NCBI RefSeq assembly: GCF_007109225.1
Contig: NZ_VJZK01000004.1
Coordinates: forward strand, 248,001 to 312,000
Length of the DNA stretch: 64,000 bases
Source of the DNA: Flavobacterium sp. GT3R68
Lineage (GTDB): Bacteria > Bacteroidota > Bacteroidia > Flavobacteriales > Flavobacteriaceae
Direction: 5' to 3'
Every line of letters starts with the position of its first letter. Position 1 is the stretch's first letter. Both the position numbers and the translations under genes were made by a program. The notes beneath the pieces are model-generated. The model was not told the DNA's origin and searched no databases. It worked only from the letters and a program-made list of their open reading frames with translations. This document shows, piece by piece, positions 16,658 to 27,398 of the stretch.

Positions 16658-18799
16658 TTAGACGTCCGCTTCACGACTCCAGAACCGATGATGGCCCATA
16701 GCATTTATGAATGATTGCGCAAAGTTTTTCGATTTATCGTCATTAATCACCACTCCGCCGTCACTGTCCATTTTCCGTTTCATGTTTGTTCTTTCCAACA
16801 TTTCGGGAATATCGGCACCAATTACTTTACAATGTTTGTAGGCTTCATTTACAAATTCAATCGCCTCAGGAGTGGATTCCATAAAATTAGCTTTCCCTTC
16901 AGGGACATACACTGCATCAAATAAAACAGAAGACGCAATCAGGAAACTTTGATCCACGGTAATTTCACTTCCATCTGCGGTTTTTATACTTCCTAAATGT
17001 GGTGCTATTATTTTAATGCACGCTCCTTCTTTTTTAAGGGCGTTTTTCAAAGTTGTAACTGAATCACCATTCACACCATTCCCACATAGGAAAGCAACCT
17101 GTCTGGTGACGATAGTTTTGGAAAGCGTCTTATTTTTAAGCATGCTTAAAGCATCAGAAGAGGTTACTTTCTGGGTAACTTTTTTAGGTTCGTGTTTCTT
17201 TTTATCAGCATTGGCACCAACGCCCTGGTTAATTGGTTTTTCCAAAGTGGCAGGTACTTTTAGTCCCAAACCTTCCGCTACTTTATTAGCCAGGGTTTTG
17301 TCTACTTGCGATAATAAGCCCAGCACCCGCAAACGGATGGCCACCGTTTCTACTTTTCCCAATTCAAATCGAAGCGCTTTTATGATGTGGTTTTTCTCAA
17401 CCTGCGTCTGGCTATTAAAAAACAAGGTCGCCTGGCTAAAATGATCGGAAAAGCTTTCGCTTCGATCGCGTACTTTCTGCGCATCTATTCTTTCGTTGAA
17501 ACTGCTAAAACCACCTTCTTCTATTTTTGCCTGAAATGGACATCCACCACCTAACGAATTGGGATGATAGCTTACCCGTCCTACATTGATTTCCTGTCTC
17601 ATATGGCCGTCGCGTTGGTTGTTGTGCATGGGTGCAATGGTCCGGTTAATCGGGATTTCATGAAAATTCGGACTGCCCAAGCGTGATAATTGGGTATCAG
17701 TATAGGAAAATAAACGGCCTTGTAACAGAGGATCATTGGTAAAATCGATTCCGGGAACGATATGTCCGGGATGAAAGGCAACCTGTTCAGTTTCCGCAAA
17801 GAAATTATCAGGATTCCTGTCGAGGACCATACGGCCTATAATAGTAACCGGAACCAATTCTTCCGGAACGATTTTGGTGGGATCCAGTAAATCAAAGTCA
17901 AATTTATGTTCGTCTGCCTCGGGGATTAACTGTACGCCCAATTCCCATTCCGGAAATTGTCCGCTTTCAATTGCTTCCCATAAATCCTGACGATGGAAGT
18001 CCGAATTTTTCCCTGATATTTTTTGAGCTTCATCCCAAACAACGGCATGAGTGCCTAATTTTGGTTTCCAATGGAATTTGACAAAATGTGACTGATTTTC
18101 TTTATTCACAAACCGGAAAGTATGTATTCCAAAACCTTCCATCATTCTCAAGCTTCGTGGAATCGCCCTGTCTGACATCGCCCACATAATCATGTGCATA
18201 GATTCCGGCATTAAGGAAATAAAGTCCCAGAATGTATCATGGGCTGAACCGGCCTGTGGCATTTCATTATGAGGTTCCGGTTTTACCGCATGAACCAGAT
18301 CCGGAAATTTCATGGAATCCTGTATGAAGAATATCGGAATATTATTTCCGACCAAATCATAATTTCCCTCCTGAGTATAGAATTTAACCGCAAAACCGCG
18401 AACATCCCGGGCCAAATCCGTGGAGCCTCTTGATCCTGCCACGGTAGAAAAGCGTGTAAATACCGGTGTTTTAATGCCCGGGTCCTGCAGAAATCCGGCT
18501 TTGGTATATTTTTCCATCGATTGAAAGAGCTCAAAAAAACCATGAGCGGCAGATCCTCTGGCATGAACGATTCTTTCCGGAATGCGTTCATGATCAAAAT
18601 GAGTAATTTTTTCCCTTAAAATAAAATCTTCCAATAGTGATGGACCACGTTCTCCTGCCTTTAGTGAATTGGTGTCATCATTTATTTTCAGACCTTGGTC
18701 AGTAGTCATAAATTGGCCCGTCCCATCGGATTTATTGACCTCTAAATCCTGTTGTTTCTGGTTTTCAAAATCACCTGGATGTTTGTTCGCTTTTTTCAT
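16658..18799 (-). CDS. katE: Large-subunit catalase (HPII/KatE type)
   Basis: A 713-residue haem catalase that splits hydrogen peroxide. It is the clade 2 long form, with the catalase core (about 45-530) and a flavodoxin/DJ-1-like C-terminal domain (about 560-705). Distal His79 is in VHARGSAAHG. The distal Asn is in LVGNNIPIFF (about 152). The haem-ligand Tyr is in LFSYTDTQLSRLG. The C-terminal domain begins AFLCGNGVNGD. All catalytic residues are intact. The gene is monocistronic with a terminator at 16615-16646. No OxyR site was recognised upstream. Confidence 0.96.
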   Translation of the reverse strand: MKKANKHPGDFENQKQQDLEVNKSDGTGQFMTTDQGLKINDDTNSLKAGERGPSLLEDFILREKITHFDHERIPERIVHARGSAAHGFFELFQSMEKYTKAGFLQDPGIKTPVFTRFSTVAGSRGSTDLARDVRGFAVKFYTQEGNYDLVGNNIPIFFIQDSMKFPDLVHAVKPEPHNEMPQAGSAHDTFWDFISLMPESMHMIMWAMSDRAIPRSLRMMEGFGIHTFRFVNKENQSHFVKFHWKPKLGTHAVVWDEAQKISGKNSDFHRQDLWEAIESGQFPEWELGVQLIPEADEHKFDFDLLDPTKIVPEELVPVTIIGRMVLDRNPDNFFAETEQVAFHPGHIVPGIDFTNDPLLQGRLFSYTDTQLSRLGSPNFHEIPINRTIAPMHNNQRDGHMRQEINVGRVSYHPNSLGGGCPFQAKIEEGGFSSFNERIDAQKVRDRSESFSDHFSQATLFFNSQTQVEKNHIIKALRFELGKVETVAIRLRVLGLLSQVDKTLANKVAEGLGLKVPATLEKPINQGVGANADKKKHEPKKVTQKVTSSDALSMLKNKTLSKTIVTRQVAFLCGNGVNGDSVTTLKNALKKEGACIKIIAPHLGSIKTADGSEITVDQSFLIASSVLFDAVYVPEGKANFMESTPEAIEFVNEAYKHCKVIGADIPEMLERTNMKRKMDSDGGVVINDDKSKNFAQSFINAMGHHRFWSREADV

Positions 18800-18913
18800 A
18801 TTATCGGTATATTGGTTTTAAAATTAAAAACAGCCTTGAATAAGTAGAAACAAAATTTGGGAAATTATTTTTACGGAATAAATATTTAAATCGGGTTTTA
18901 TTTTAGGGGGTTG

Positions 18914-19678
18914 TTATAAAACCTCCTTGAGAAAAATTAAGAAATGTTTCCAGGAACGACTGGCGGCTTTGGCATTGTAAGCAGCCCCTTTGGAATTATC
19001 ATTACCTGCTTCCGGATCTGTAAAAGCGTGAACGGCATTGGAATAATATATCATCTGCCAATCGGTTTTAGCATCTCGCATTTCTTGTTGGAACGTGGTT
19101 ATTTCTTCCTTTGTTACGTAAGGATCATCGGCTCCATGGCACACCAGAACTCTTGCATCAATATTGTCGGTGGGTCTGCTGATGTCTTTACCAAGTCCAC
19201 CATGAAAAGATACTACTGCTTTTACAGGCAGTTTTCCCCTGGCCGCTTCTAAGGCACCTGTTCCACCAAAGCAATATCCTATAATTACTATTTTATCAGG
19301 GTTGGCTCCGGCTTTAATTAATTGTTCCAGTGCGAGGCGGATCCTTTTTTGATATTGGACGGGATTGTTTTTATAAAGACCGGCTTGCTGACCTGCTTCT
19401 TTGGCATCTTTCGGATAATTGCCTTCCCCATAAATATCAGCGATAAAAGTATAATATCCTAAATCAGATAATTGCTTTGCTGATGTTTTGGAATGATTGT
19501 CAATACCTTTCCAGGCAGGTAAGATTAAAATACCGGGTTTGTCTTTGTTGGCTTTTTTAGGAAGTATTTGGAAACCATTCAGGATTTGTTGGTCATCTTT
19601 ATACTGGATTGGTTTTAGCTGGGAAAAACCGGAGAACGTAACCATCATTAAACAAAACAAAATAGAAGTATTTTTCAT
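18914..19678 (-). CDS. Secreted dienelactone hydrolase family protein
   Basis: A 254-residue alpha/beta hydrolase with a signal peptide (cleavage near SGFSQ). Its motifs match the dienelactone hydrolase triad: the Cys nucleophile in IIGYCFGGTGALE, Asp in CHGADDPYV, and His in NAVHAFTDPEAGN. Early LILPAWKGIDNHSK supplies the oxyanion side. Classical family members act in the cytosol on chloroaromatic lactones. A periplasmic copy in Bacteroidetes probably hydrolyses other esters, and the substrate is unknown. It follows the catalase gene upstream on the same strand with 114 bp between, so co-transcription is possible but not shown. Confidence 0.87.
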   Translation of the reverse strand: MKNTSILFCLMMVTFSGFSQLKPIQYKDDQQILNGFQILPKKANKDKPGILILPAWKGIDNHSKTSAKQLSDLGYYTFIADIYGEGNYPKDAKEAGQQAGLYKNNPVQYQKRIRLALEQLIKAGANPDKIVIIGYCFGGTGALEAARGKLPVKAVVSFHGGLGKDISRPTDNIDARVLVCHGADDPYVTKEEITTFQQEMRDAKTDWQMIYYSNAVHAFTDPEAGNDNSKGAAYNAKAASRSWKHFLIFLKEVL

Positions 19679-19787
19679 AATGTTGATATTAAAGCTATTA
19701 CAAATATCCGAAATTTATTGTTAAGATGTTTTATAATTTATAGCTGAGCCATTATTTTTTTAATTTTAGCATTCTAAAAAATGAAAA

Positions 19788-20224
19788 ATGCAATCTGAAA
19801 GCAAAACTCCACAGGAATATCTTGAATCTTTACCCGAAGACCGAAAAGGAGTATTCCAAAAATTGAGAAACACTGTCTTAAAAAATCTGCCGAAAGGTTT
19901 TGAGGAAAAAATGAGCTATGGGATGCTGGGCTATGGGGTTCCACATTCGATTGTGATCCCAAACTACCTTTACCATTTATGGCAATTGCTTCCCAAAAGA
20001 ATTTTATTGCTGTCTATCATATGGGCATATATGCTAATCCTGAACTGTTGGAATGGTTTGTTGGAGAATTTCCGAATCACAGTAAGTTCAAGTTGGATAT
20101 GGGCAAAAGCTGTATCCGTTTCAAAAAAATGGATGCTATTCCTTTTGATCTGATGGGGGAGTTGTGTACGAAAATGACGGTTCCCGACTGGATATCACTC
20201 TATGAAAATAATTTAAAAAGTTAA
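19788..20224 (+). pseudogene. DUF1801 gene disrupted by a small deletion/frameshift
   Basis: The first frame (19788-) reads MQSESKTPQEYLESLPEDR through MSYGMLGYGVPHSI and then becomes nonsense. A second frame resumes at CDPKLPLPFMAIASQKNF and runs to 20224 with a normal DUF1801 C-terminus (IPFDLMGELCTKM). DUF1801 relatives that I recall have about six residues (like YPKGYH) between VPHS and the CDPKLPLPF segment. The junction at about 19949-19955 is explained by loss of roughly 19 nt. The family is small (about 150 residues), of unknown function, with a YdhG-like fold. Both halves look well preserved, so the loss is recent or is an assembly error. Confidence 0.75.
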
Positions 20225-20299
20225 AACTTTTAGATATAATATATTAAGTGTTATATTTAAACCTGAAAAAATAAGATTCACCCAAATTAATATCAAATT

Positions 20300-20491
20300 A
20301 TGAAAAAATTAGTTTCAACACTCGCATTAGTAGCTTTTTTATTTTCTATGAACGTTAATGCTCAGGAAGATCCAAAACAGAAGAAAACAACAAAAACAGA
20401 GAAAGCATGTACAACTGCTGAAAAGAAAGCATGTGCAACGGAAAAAAAAGGTGGTTGTTGTGCTGCCAAAAAAGCAGAGCCAAAAGTCTAA
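20300..20491 (+). CDS. Tiny secreted Lys/Cys-rich protein
   Basis: A 63-residue product with a clear signal peptide (MKKLVSTLALVAFLFSM, cleavage after NAQ). A mature part of about 41 residues follows, made almost only of Lys, Thr, Ala, Glu and four cysteines (KACTTAEKKACATEKKGGCC). No family is recognised with confidence. The spaced cysteines could bind metal or form disulfides. A hairpin terminator follows at once, which supports a real short transcript. It overlaps no other gene and has its own ATG. The function is unknown. Confidence 0.75.
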   Translation: MKKLVSTLALVAFLFSMNVNAQEDPKQKKTTKTEKACTTAEKKACATEKKGGCCAAKKAEPKV

Positions 20492-20510
20492 AAAAAAATA
20501 TTTTTATTAT

Positions 20511-23500
20511 TTAAAGAGTGTCTGAGTTTTCAGGCACTTTTTTTTGTAGCCATTTATATAGCATATTTTCAAGATCCGACTGAATAATAGGTTTGGATAG
20601 GTAATCATTCATTCCTGCTTCTAAACATTTTTCCTTGTCACCAATCTTTATACCAGCTGTGATGGCGACTATCGGAACAGATGCTGCATTAGGCAGTCTC
20701 CTGATTTCCTCTGTCGTTTCGTAGCCATTTTTGTTAGGCATTTGTATATCCATTAAAATAAGGTCTATTTTTTCGGCTGAATAAAAATCCAATGCCTCAT
20801 TTCCGTCCTTTGCCTCAAAAATGACGCAGTCTTTAATAATTTTCCTGACCAGAGTTTTTGCCAAAAGCATATTAATCTTATTGTCCTCAACAATTAAAAT
20901 CTTTTTATCGAAAAGAGGTTCCATGATAGGTAAGTCCTCATCGTTTCCCGTAGATTCAGTTGAATCGCCCTGGCTGTATTTACCTATTTTGAATGTTATT
21001 GTAAAGAAAAAATCACTTCCGCTACCGTATGTACTATTCAATTCCAATTTGCTATCCATTAGTGCTAACAGTTGATTTGAAATAGTAAGACCTAAACCAG
21101 TTCCACCAAATTTACGATTGGTAGACGTATCTTCCTGTACAAAAGAGTTGAATATTTTTTCACTGTTGTATGTTTTTATACCAATACCGGTATCTTTTAC
21201 TGAAAACCGGAGCGTACATTCTTTTTTTCCACTGTTAATATTTTTTAAACTTAGCGTGATTTTCCCTGCAGTTGTAAATTTTAAGGCATTACTGAGTAAA
21301 TTGACTAATATTTGCTTTAATCGTATGGAATCCCCAAGAATATACTGAGGAACGGTTGGATGTATATTTATAGAGAGGTTGATATTTTTCAGGTCGGCCT
21401 GATACTTAAACAAATCGATTACCTGTTTGGTAAGTTTAATAATATCAATTTTTTCAATCACCAATTCCAATTTTCCGGATTCAATTTTAGAAAAATCCAA
21501 CACATCATTGACTATATGCATTAGCGTAGTGGCAGATTCATTAACTGTCGACATATATTCCGACTGATTTTTTTCAAGATCTGACTTCATCAGCAAATGC
21601 GTAAATCCGATAATTCCGTTTAATGGAGTCCGGATTTCATGACTCATGTTCGCGAGGAATTCGGTTTTGGCCTTATTGGCGGATTCGGCTAATTCTTTGG
21701 CCTTAATAATTTCACTCTCCATTCGTTTTCGGGCTGAGATATCAATGAAACTGACTACAATTTCAGATATGTTACCATGTTCATCCAAGACCGGAAAACC
21801 ATTAAGAAGAAGCCATAACGTGCCTGCATTGTTGCGGCGAACGACTCCTATTATCTGATTTTGTATCGATTTTTTATCTCTTAAGATTCTATTTACCGGT
21901 AAATTTGCAAATGGAAGTATCGAATTATCATCATTTATGCAATTCCAGGCGGGGTCAATCAATACTTCCTTGGTACTCTGATTAGCAGAAACTCCTAACA
22001 ACTCATGTGCTTTGAGATTGGTCATAATAACGGAAGCGTCTGGAGCGTGAACAATTACTCCGGCATCGAGATTCTTCAACAGATCACGATATCTTTCTTC
22101 GCTTTTGCGTAAAGCATCATCAACCAGTTTGACCTTGGTAATATCACGGGAAAGGCAGATATAATGAGTCTCATGGTCTTCACTTTCTTTCATTGGCGCG
22201 ATGGATAATTCGAACCAGTGCAGGCCATTTGGGAATTGTAATTTATATTGCTGTCCGGTTGAAAAACCGTTTGTTGCAGCTTCATCTATAGCCGCCAAAG
22301 TCAATGTGGCTGCGTCTTTTGGAAAGACATCTGAAATAGTTTTACCAATGAAAAGTTCGGAAGGTAACGCCAGTAAATCATTGCGATGGGAATGATAGTT
22401 ATAAATGTGGCCGGCTTTATCCACTTCAAACATCAAATCCGGAATGGCATCAATAATGGCTTCAATTTTTTTGTGAATTTTCTGGAATTCTTCTTCAGTT
22501 ACTTTTCTTTCTGTAATGTCTGTGGTAGTGCCGATGTAACCGACTATTTCATTTTCAGAATTTTTTTCCGGTGTGGCCTGCCCAATTACCCACCTGATGG
22601 TCCCATCGGGTCTGACAAAACGGTATTCCGTTAAGGAGTTTCGCTGGGACGAGACTGCTTTTTGCCAACCATCGCTCACGATTTTTAAATCGTCTTTGTG
22701 GACCGCATCGAGCCATCCATTTCCTACAGCCTTATCAAAAGGTAATCCTGAAATCTCACACCAGCTCGGATTCACGTATGTGGTATAGCCGGTTTCATCG
22801 GTACGGAAAATCCCAACCGGAGATACTTCAGTAAGGGTATGATATCGTTGTTCGCTTTCAAAAATACCTTCTTCAGCCTTTTTTCGCAGCGCTTCACTTT
22901 CAAAATATTCTAATGCAAAAGCCACATCGCTGGTCGCTTCCTCTAATAACGCAATCTCTTCGGAATCAAAAAAGTTTTTCTCATTTGCATAAAAAGAAAA
23001 AACACCAAATACTTTACCAAATTTTTTAATTGGAATTGACATGGAGGACAAATAATCACGTTCTAATGCATCTTCTTTCCAAAGCAGTTCCCAAGAAGCA
23101 TTTTCAATATCATTACAGATTACGGATCTTTCTTCTCGTATGGCCGTGCCGCTCGGGCCTCGTCCTTCGGGGATATCTTCAGTGGAAATAGTTTTAACCC
23201 GGGACAGGTAACCATTCTCTTCTCCGGCTATCATTGCCGGAATCACATTTCTGCTTTCCTCATCTATAATACCGATCCAGGCCATCTTGAATTTACCAAT
23301 GTTTACCGCGATGTCACAGGCCTCTCTGAATAGTGTCTGTTTTTCAGAGGTGCGTACAATCATCTGATCAATCTGACTGATGAATAAATAGAGTCTGTTC
23401 GCTTTATTTATTTTTTGCTCAGCCAAAACCCTTGATGTTATGTCAGTAATAATTCCGTGGCAAATTACGGTACCTTGAGGTTCAATTACAGGAAGTGAAT

Positions 23501-25757
23501 TTACATCATGCCATACCAAACCTTTTGTAGGATGTAAGTATCTGTATTCTTCTTTTAACGGTATTAATTTGGAATTGGTTTCTACTATTTTATTAATTAC
23601 ATAGTCGAGGTCATCAGGATGAATAAGTTTAAAAATTTTGGATGCGTCATCTTTTATTTCGTCATATGTAAAACCATAAATCTCTTGAATCGCATCACTG
23701 GCATAAGGATATGATAGTGTACCATTCTTACTTTGGCGCATTGAATAAATCAATCCGGGAGAAGTTGCTGCTATTTTGGCGAACTTATCTCTTTCACTAA
23801 TGAGGGTTTCCGTGTCTTTTTTTCTGTCGGTAATATCTTTTAAATTGGCAATAACACCTTTGACACTTGGGTCATCGAGCATATTAGTAATAACGCCTTC
23901 CAACCAGATATAATGTCCCTTTTTATGTTTGACCTGAAATAAAACTGGAATTGGGATTCCCGGATTTGCCAATGATTTTTTCATCATTTCAAGAACATAT
24001 TCTAAGTAATCGGGATGGAAGTAGTCTTCCGGGGCCAGATTTTCATATTCCTCATGAGAATACCCATTAACTCTTGCAGAAGATGAACTGCGAAAGAGCG
24101 TTTTCATGTTTTGATCGATTAGCGTAATAATCCCATCATTGTTCTCGACCAGTGCCCTGAAACGTTTTTCGTTTTGTTCTATGATAAAATCTGCCCGTTT
24201 TTTTTCGGTGACATCTTTAAAGAAAATGGACAATCCATCAGCAGATGGGTAAATGTGGTTTTCAAACCAGACATCATATGGAGCATAATATTCTTCTAAA
24301 TAAGTATACTGCTGTTTTTCGACTGCTTCATAATATGCTTTATAAAAAGGCTTACCAATTCCCTCGGGAAATTCTACCCAAATGTTTTTACCAATCATCT
24401 CTTCCGGGCGCCGGTTAAAAATCTCCCCCGCTCTCTTGTTCATGTAAGTGTAACACCAGTTGTTATCCAGAGCCACAAAAGCATCGGTAATACGCTCAAA
24501 AGTCTTGGTGAGTAATTCTTTTGATTTTTTACTTTCAGTAATATCTTTTACAAAAGCCAGAATTTTATTATTTTCGATTTTGACGGCATTTACGGAACGC
24601 CATTTAATTGTCCCATTTTTGCAAATAGTCCGCAGTTCGACCGTTGCAGTGTCTTTAACGTTGATTGTCTGCAAAAATTTGGCGAGATCCACCAGAGAAT
24701 CCGGGGCTGTAAAATCGTCTAAAGACATTTTCAAAAGCTCTTTTGTAGAGTAGCCGGTAATTGTACTTTCCGCACGATTGACTTCTAAATATTTTCCGTT
24801 TTGATCTAATAGAAATACTCCGTCCGGAGCATTTTCGATGTAGCTTTTGAATTTGGCATTACTTTTTTTCTCTATAAGTTTGGCTTTTACATCCGCCTCT
24901 GCATGTTCTTTGGCCTTTAAGAGCTGTTCGCTTTGCTTTTTTAATGTAATATCCTGAGTGGTCCCTCTAATTGCCGTAACGTTTCCTTTGGGATCTATAA
25001 TAGGTATTATCTTCAGATTAAACCATTTTTCCCGCTTGTTTGGAAAATGGGCCAATTGTTCGGTTTCAAAAGGTATTTTGTCGACGAGACATTGGTGGAT
25101 TCCATTATTAAAAATTGCTATAATTTCCAGTGAAAAACGTTTGGTATATTCGATGAACAGGTTTTCGCCCGGTTTTTTTTCAAATTCGTAAATGGAGTAT
25201 AATTCGTCAGACCAAAGCATTTTTTTGGTGGTTAAATCATATTCCCAACTCCCCGTTTTAGCTATTTTTTGAGCGTCATTTAATAACTTTTCGCTACTTA
25301 ATAAATTTTGCTGTGATGCTCTGATCAGGGTAATATCCCTTCCTATAGCATAGATGAGGTCTTTGGAGGGGTTTGCACTGGTTGTCCACTGGATTACGGC
25401 GATTTCGCCGTTTTTGGCAATAAACCTGTTCTCAAAAATATGAGACCCCTCACCGTCGAAAATCTTGGCGACTTCCGCCTGGCTATTTGCAATATCACTG
25501 GGATGAACATAATTTATGAATGGGGTATTAAGAATCTCTTCTTCAGTATAGCCTAATATTTTAACAAAAGCAGGATTGATTTCCTTAAAATGACCATCTT
25601 TACTGACTACAGAGACCATGTCTTGGGATTCATTTAAATAGAATTCAAAATTAGATCCCAATTGCTGTTTCCTACCTAATCGGATTATTTCTAACTCCTG
25701 GTCGTTAATTTTTTTGAGTAATGCTTCATATGTTAGTCTTTCCTCTTCCATACTCAT
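20511..25757 (-). CDS. Giant multi-PAS/GAF hybrid histidine kinase
   Basis: A 1748-residue soluble kinase with no membrane segment. Order: a short N-terminal coiled coil; about six PAS domains (residues about 28-780), several followed by ITxxK-type PAC ends; a GAF domain (about 790-965, [18 protein letters not shown]); about three more PAS domains (985-1360); HisKA with His1373 in [10 protein letters not shown]; HATPase boxes VKDTGIGI and GGTGLGL; and a receiver with Asp1670 in LMDIQMP and SKP Lys. All phosphotransfer residues are present. Nine or so PAS domains in tandem suggest integration of several cytosolic cues (redox, ligands or light). It has no fused output, so it likely signals to separate regulators such as those at 27399-28606. 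Domain limits are approximate. Confidence 0.93.
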   Translation of the reverse strand: MSMEEERLTYEALLKKINDQELEIIRLGRKQQLGSNFEFYLNESQDMVSVVSKDGHFKEINPAFVKILGYTEEEILNTPFINYVHPSDIANSQAEVAKIFDGEGSHIFENRFIAKNGEIAVIQWTTSANPSKDLIYAIGRDITLIRASQQNLLSSEKLLNDAQKIAKTGSWEYDLTTKKMLWSDELYSIYEFEKKPGENLFIEYTKRFSLEIIAIFNNGIHQCLVDKIPFETEQLAHFPNKREKWFNLKIIPIIDPKGNVTAIRGTTQDITLKKQSEQLLKAKEHAEADVKAKLIEKKSNAKFKSYIENAPDGVFLLDQNGKYLEVNRAESTITGYSTKELLKMSLDDFTAPDSLVDLAKFLQTINVKDTATVELRTICKNGTIKWRSVNAVKIENNKILAFVKDITESKKSKELLTKTFERITDAFVALDNNWCYTYMNKRAGEIFNRRPEEMIGKNIWVEFPEGIGKPFYKAYYEAVEKQQYTYLEEYYAPYDVWFENHIYPSADGLSIFFKDVTEKKRADFIIEQNEKRFRALVENNDGIITLIDQNMKTLFRSSSSARVNGYSHEEYENLAPEDYFHPDYLEYVLEMMKKSLANPGIPIPVLFQVKHKKGHYIWLEGVITNMLDDPSVKGVIANLKDITDRKKDTETLISERDKFAKIAATSPGLIYSMRQSKNGTLSYPYASDAIQEIYGFTYDEIKDDASKIFKLIHPDDLDYVINKIVETNSKLIPLKEEYRYLHPTKGLVWHDVNSLPVIEPQGTVICHGIITDITSRVLAEQKINKANRLYLFISQIDQMIVRTSEKQTLFREACDIAVNIGKFKMAWIGIIDEESRNVIPAMIAGEENGYLSRVKTISTEDIPEGRGPSGTAIREERSVICNDIENASWELLWKEDALERDYLSSMSIPIKKFGKVFGVFSFYANEKNFFDSEEIALLEEATSDVAFALEYFESEALRKKAEEGIFESEQRYHTLTEVSPVGIFRTDETGYTTYVNPSWCEISGLPFDKAVGNGWLDAVHKDDLKIVSDGWQKAVSSQRNSLTEYRFVRPDGTIRWVIGQATPEKNSENEIVGYIGTTTDITERKVTEEEFQKIHKKIEAIIDAIPDLMFEVDKAGHIYNYHSHRNDLLALPSELFIGKTISDVFPKDAATLTLAAIDEAATNGFSTGQQYKLQFPNGLHWFELSIAPMKESEDHETHYICLSRDITKVKLVDDALRKSEERYRDLLKNLDAGVIVHAPDASVIMTNLKAHELLGVSANQSTKEVLIDPAWNCINDDNSILPFANLPVNRILRDKKSIQNQIIGVVRRNNAGTLWLLLNGFPVLDEHGNISEIVVSFIDISARKRMESEIIKAKELAESANKAKTEFLANMSHEIRTPLNGIIGFTHLLMKSDLEKNQSEYMSTVNESATTLMHIVNDVLDFSKIESGKLELVIEKIDIIKLTKQVIDLFKYQADLKNINLSINIHPTVPQYILGDSIRLKQILVNLLSNALKFTTAGKITLSLKNINSGKKECTLRFSVKDTGIGIKTYNSEKIFNSFVQEDTSTNRKFGGTGLGLTISNQLLALMDSKLELNSTYGSGSDFFFTITFKIGKYSQGDSTESTGNDEDLPIMEPLFDKKILIVEDNKINMLLAKTLVRKIIKDCVIFEAKDGNEALDFYSAEKIDLILMDIQMPNKNGYETTEEIRRLPNAASVPIVAITAGIKIGDKEKCLEAGMNDYLSKPIIQSDLENMLYKWLQKKVPENSDTL
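20513..20546 (+). terminator. Terminator of the Lys/Cys-rich gene, inside the kinase 3' end
   Basis: AGTGTCTGA (20517-20525) pairs with TCAGGCACT (20530-20538), one G-U pair, followed by eight T. The hairpin also encodes the last codons of the opposite kinase gene. Confidence 0.7.
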
Positions 25758-26067
25758 TCAAAAATTTCGGATATTTATCAAAATGCTATTGTTTGTTTGC
25801 TAAAAGTAATAAAATTAAGAAAATTATCAGAGGTTTGTTGCAACACTTTGGGTAAAATTTCAGATTCAGTAATGGAATTTAGAACCAATGATAAAGACTT
25901 CCGTTTGAAATTTCACTAACAAGGAAGCATGTCTTGTTTGTGGTATATATCATATGGCCGTGCGGAAACTCTGCGCCTTGTTGATTCGCAGATAGTACAA
26001 ACATAATATATTCGCTAATGCTACAATTTGGTTCAGTGGAACTTATGATTGATATGACTTCGTAGGT
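25758..26067. other. Intergenic region, nothing convincing
   Basis: 310 bp between the giant kinase start and the heavy-metal domain gene. No open frame with coding character was found. Short complementary words exist (AACAAGG near 25918 and CCTTGTT near 25976) but do not extend into a stem. Confidence 0.45.
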
Positions 26068-26310
26068 TTATTCCGTTTTTATGACTTTTGTAGATGTACT
26101 GTCAGTAACTGTGGTAACTGGTTCTGTAAGTTCCATACCACATTTACTACAGGAATCGCCTTTTTTTCCGGTAACTTCGGGATGCATAGGGCAACTATAT
26201 AATGCGGTAGTTTTTGATGTTTCAGCAGTTGACACTGTAGTCTCCGCTTTTTTTTGACACCCGGTAAATAAGAATGCGATAGCGACTATTGATAAAATTG
26301 TATTTTTCAT
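26068..26310 (-). CDS. Small lipoprotein with heavy-metal-binding (HMBD) domain
   Basis: About 80 residues. The start at 26310 (MKNTILS) gives a standard lipoprotein signal with lipobox LFTGC; an ATG three codons upstream (26319) is possible. The core YSCPMHPEVTGKKGDSC, then SKCGMEL, is the YHS-like heavy-metal-binding motif seen in CusB/CzcB-type efflux proteins and on copper ATPases. Here it stands alone on a lipid anchor, with Thr/Ser-rich linkers on both sides. It probably holds Cu or another soft metal in the periplasm. The neighbour at 26617 resembles DUF3347, which also accompanies copper systems, so the two may act together. Confidence 0.85.
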   Translation of the reverse strand: MKNTILSIVAIAFLFTGCQKKAETTVSTAETSKTTALYSCPMHPEVTGKKGDSCSKCGMELTEPVTTVTDSTSTKVIKTE

Positions 26311-26413
26311 ATGTTCCATATTTGATTATGGATTAAAGTTACCGATTTTATAGCTATTTTTTTATAAATGAAGAATTAATTTATTTACTATATTGGAATT
26401 GGTCAAAAAACAG

Positions 26414-26438
26414 AAAGCTGCGATAATACTGCAGCTTT
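26414..26438 (-). terminator. Terminator downstream of the 26617 gene
   Basis: AAAGCTGC (26414-26421) pairs with GCAGCTTT (26431-26438) over nine bases, with a U-rich stretch on the minus strand after it. It lies about 180 nt beyond the annotated stop, implying a long 3' region. Confidence 0.6.
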
Positions 26439-26616
26439 GTACCTTCACAATCTTCTGCCGGATAAAGCCTCGTAATTTTTGATAAAAACGTGACCGGTTT
26501 TGCCTGAATCTGAACCGGTAATAAAAATTGACAGATCTGATTCAGACAGTCACTTTTATGGTGGATAAGTGCCCTGTTCTTTGTATTTCTGCATCGCAAG
26601 ATGATAAAGTTTGATT

Positions 26617-27081
26617 TTATTTAATACGCAATTGATGCATATTGTAGGATATAAAAGAGAAATAATACCGTTGTTGATTTAAATCACTTGTGCCACAGAT
26701 TAATTTTGCGTTTGTTCTTATTTGGTCGAAAAGTGCAGTATCAATGATTTGATCCATATCTCCAGTTAAAAGCATCGCAAGGTCATTAGCATTTTCCTTG
26801 ACTTTTTCAGTGTTGGATAGTCTCAAATTATCCTCAAGACATATAAAGGTTTTATAGATTTTATCCAAATCATTATTTGTCAGATTGTTATCAGACTCAA
26901 CGGTGTACGGACCTTTTACAGTTAAAAGTTTTTTTACGTTGCGTTTCTGTACAACAGACACCATGGTTACTTCATCATATTTATAGCCGGGGGGTGTCGG
27001 TTGCCCCTGAACAGAAAAAGTTATTAAAAAAAGCAAAAAGAGTGGAAGTGCATTGTGCAATCGCGGCATGTAATTTTTCAT
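26617..27081 (-). CDS. Secreted helical protein resembling DUF3347, possibly frameshifted at its end
   Basis: The likely start is 27081 (MKNYMPRLHN), giving a signal peptide that ends near SVQGQ. The longer frame from 27159 would add a hydrophobic leader with no signal character. The mature part is helical. Its segment YKTFICLEDNLRLSNTEKV, then QQRYYFSFISYNMHQL resembles the DUF3347 pattern, although this is weak and from memory. The frame stops at 26617 after RIK. In the +1 frame the DNA continues KIKLYHLAMQKYKEQGTYPP to a stop at 26556-26558. This sits where DUF3347 proteins have a conserved Tyr-rich C-terminal segment. One extra A in the AAATAAAA stretch would explain it. A metal-related role is inferred from family and the HMBD neighbour. 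Confidence 0.6.
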   Translation of the reverse strand: MKNYMPRLHNALPLFLLFLITFSVQGQPTPPGYKYDEVTMVSVVQKRNVKKLLTVKGPYTVESDNNLTNNDLDKIYKTFICLEDNLRLSNTEKVKENANDLAMLLTGDMDQIIDTALFDQIRTNAKLICGTSDLNQQRYYFSFISYNMHQLRIK

Positions 27082-27301
27082 AATGTAATTTTGTATCCAA
27101 AAATTGTAATAAATCCAATTGATTATGGGAAGCTTATTTAATATTAAATTGCTTATCAAACGATAATTGAATTACAAAGTACGCGGAACAGTTTTGAAAA
27201 CTAAAGCGCAAAGTAATATGTGGAGGAAAACCGGTATAATCGGTACGTAAATGCGGTGTAAGTGTAATTAGGTTGTTTCTTACAATATGTTTCTTTGTGA
27301 A

Positions 27302-27326
27302 AATAGTATTAAGTTGATACTATTTG
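27302..27326. repeat. Nine-bp inverted repeat in the gap before the receiver gene
   Basis: AAATAGTAT (27302-27310) and ATACTATTT (27318-27326) flank TAAGTTG. It sits between the 3' end of the receiver gene (27399) and the start of the 27081 gene, so it may be a weak terminator or an operator. No T-run follows closely. Confidence 0.4.
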
Positions 27327-27398
27327 CTTTATGAAATTAAAATCAAATTTCTAAGAAAAAGGTGAGCCGGATTAGTTATAGGTAATAAGAGAACAGCG

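Noticed and set aside
26381..26599. Minus-strand frame of 72 codons downstream of the DUF3347-like gene
   Set aside because: It passes through the terminator hairpin at 26414-26438 and has no family resemblance.
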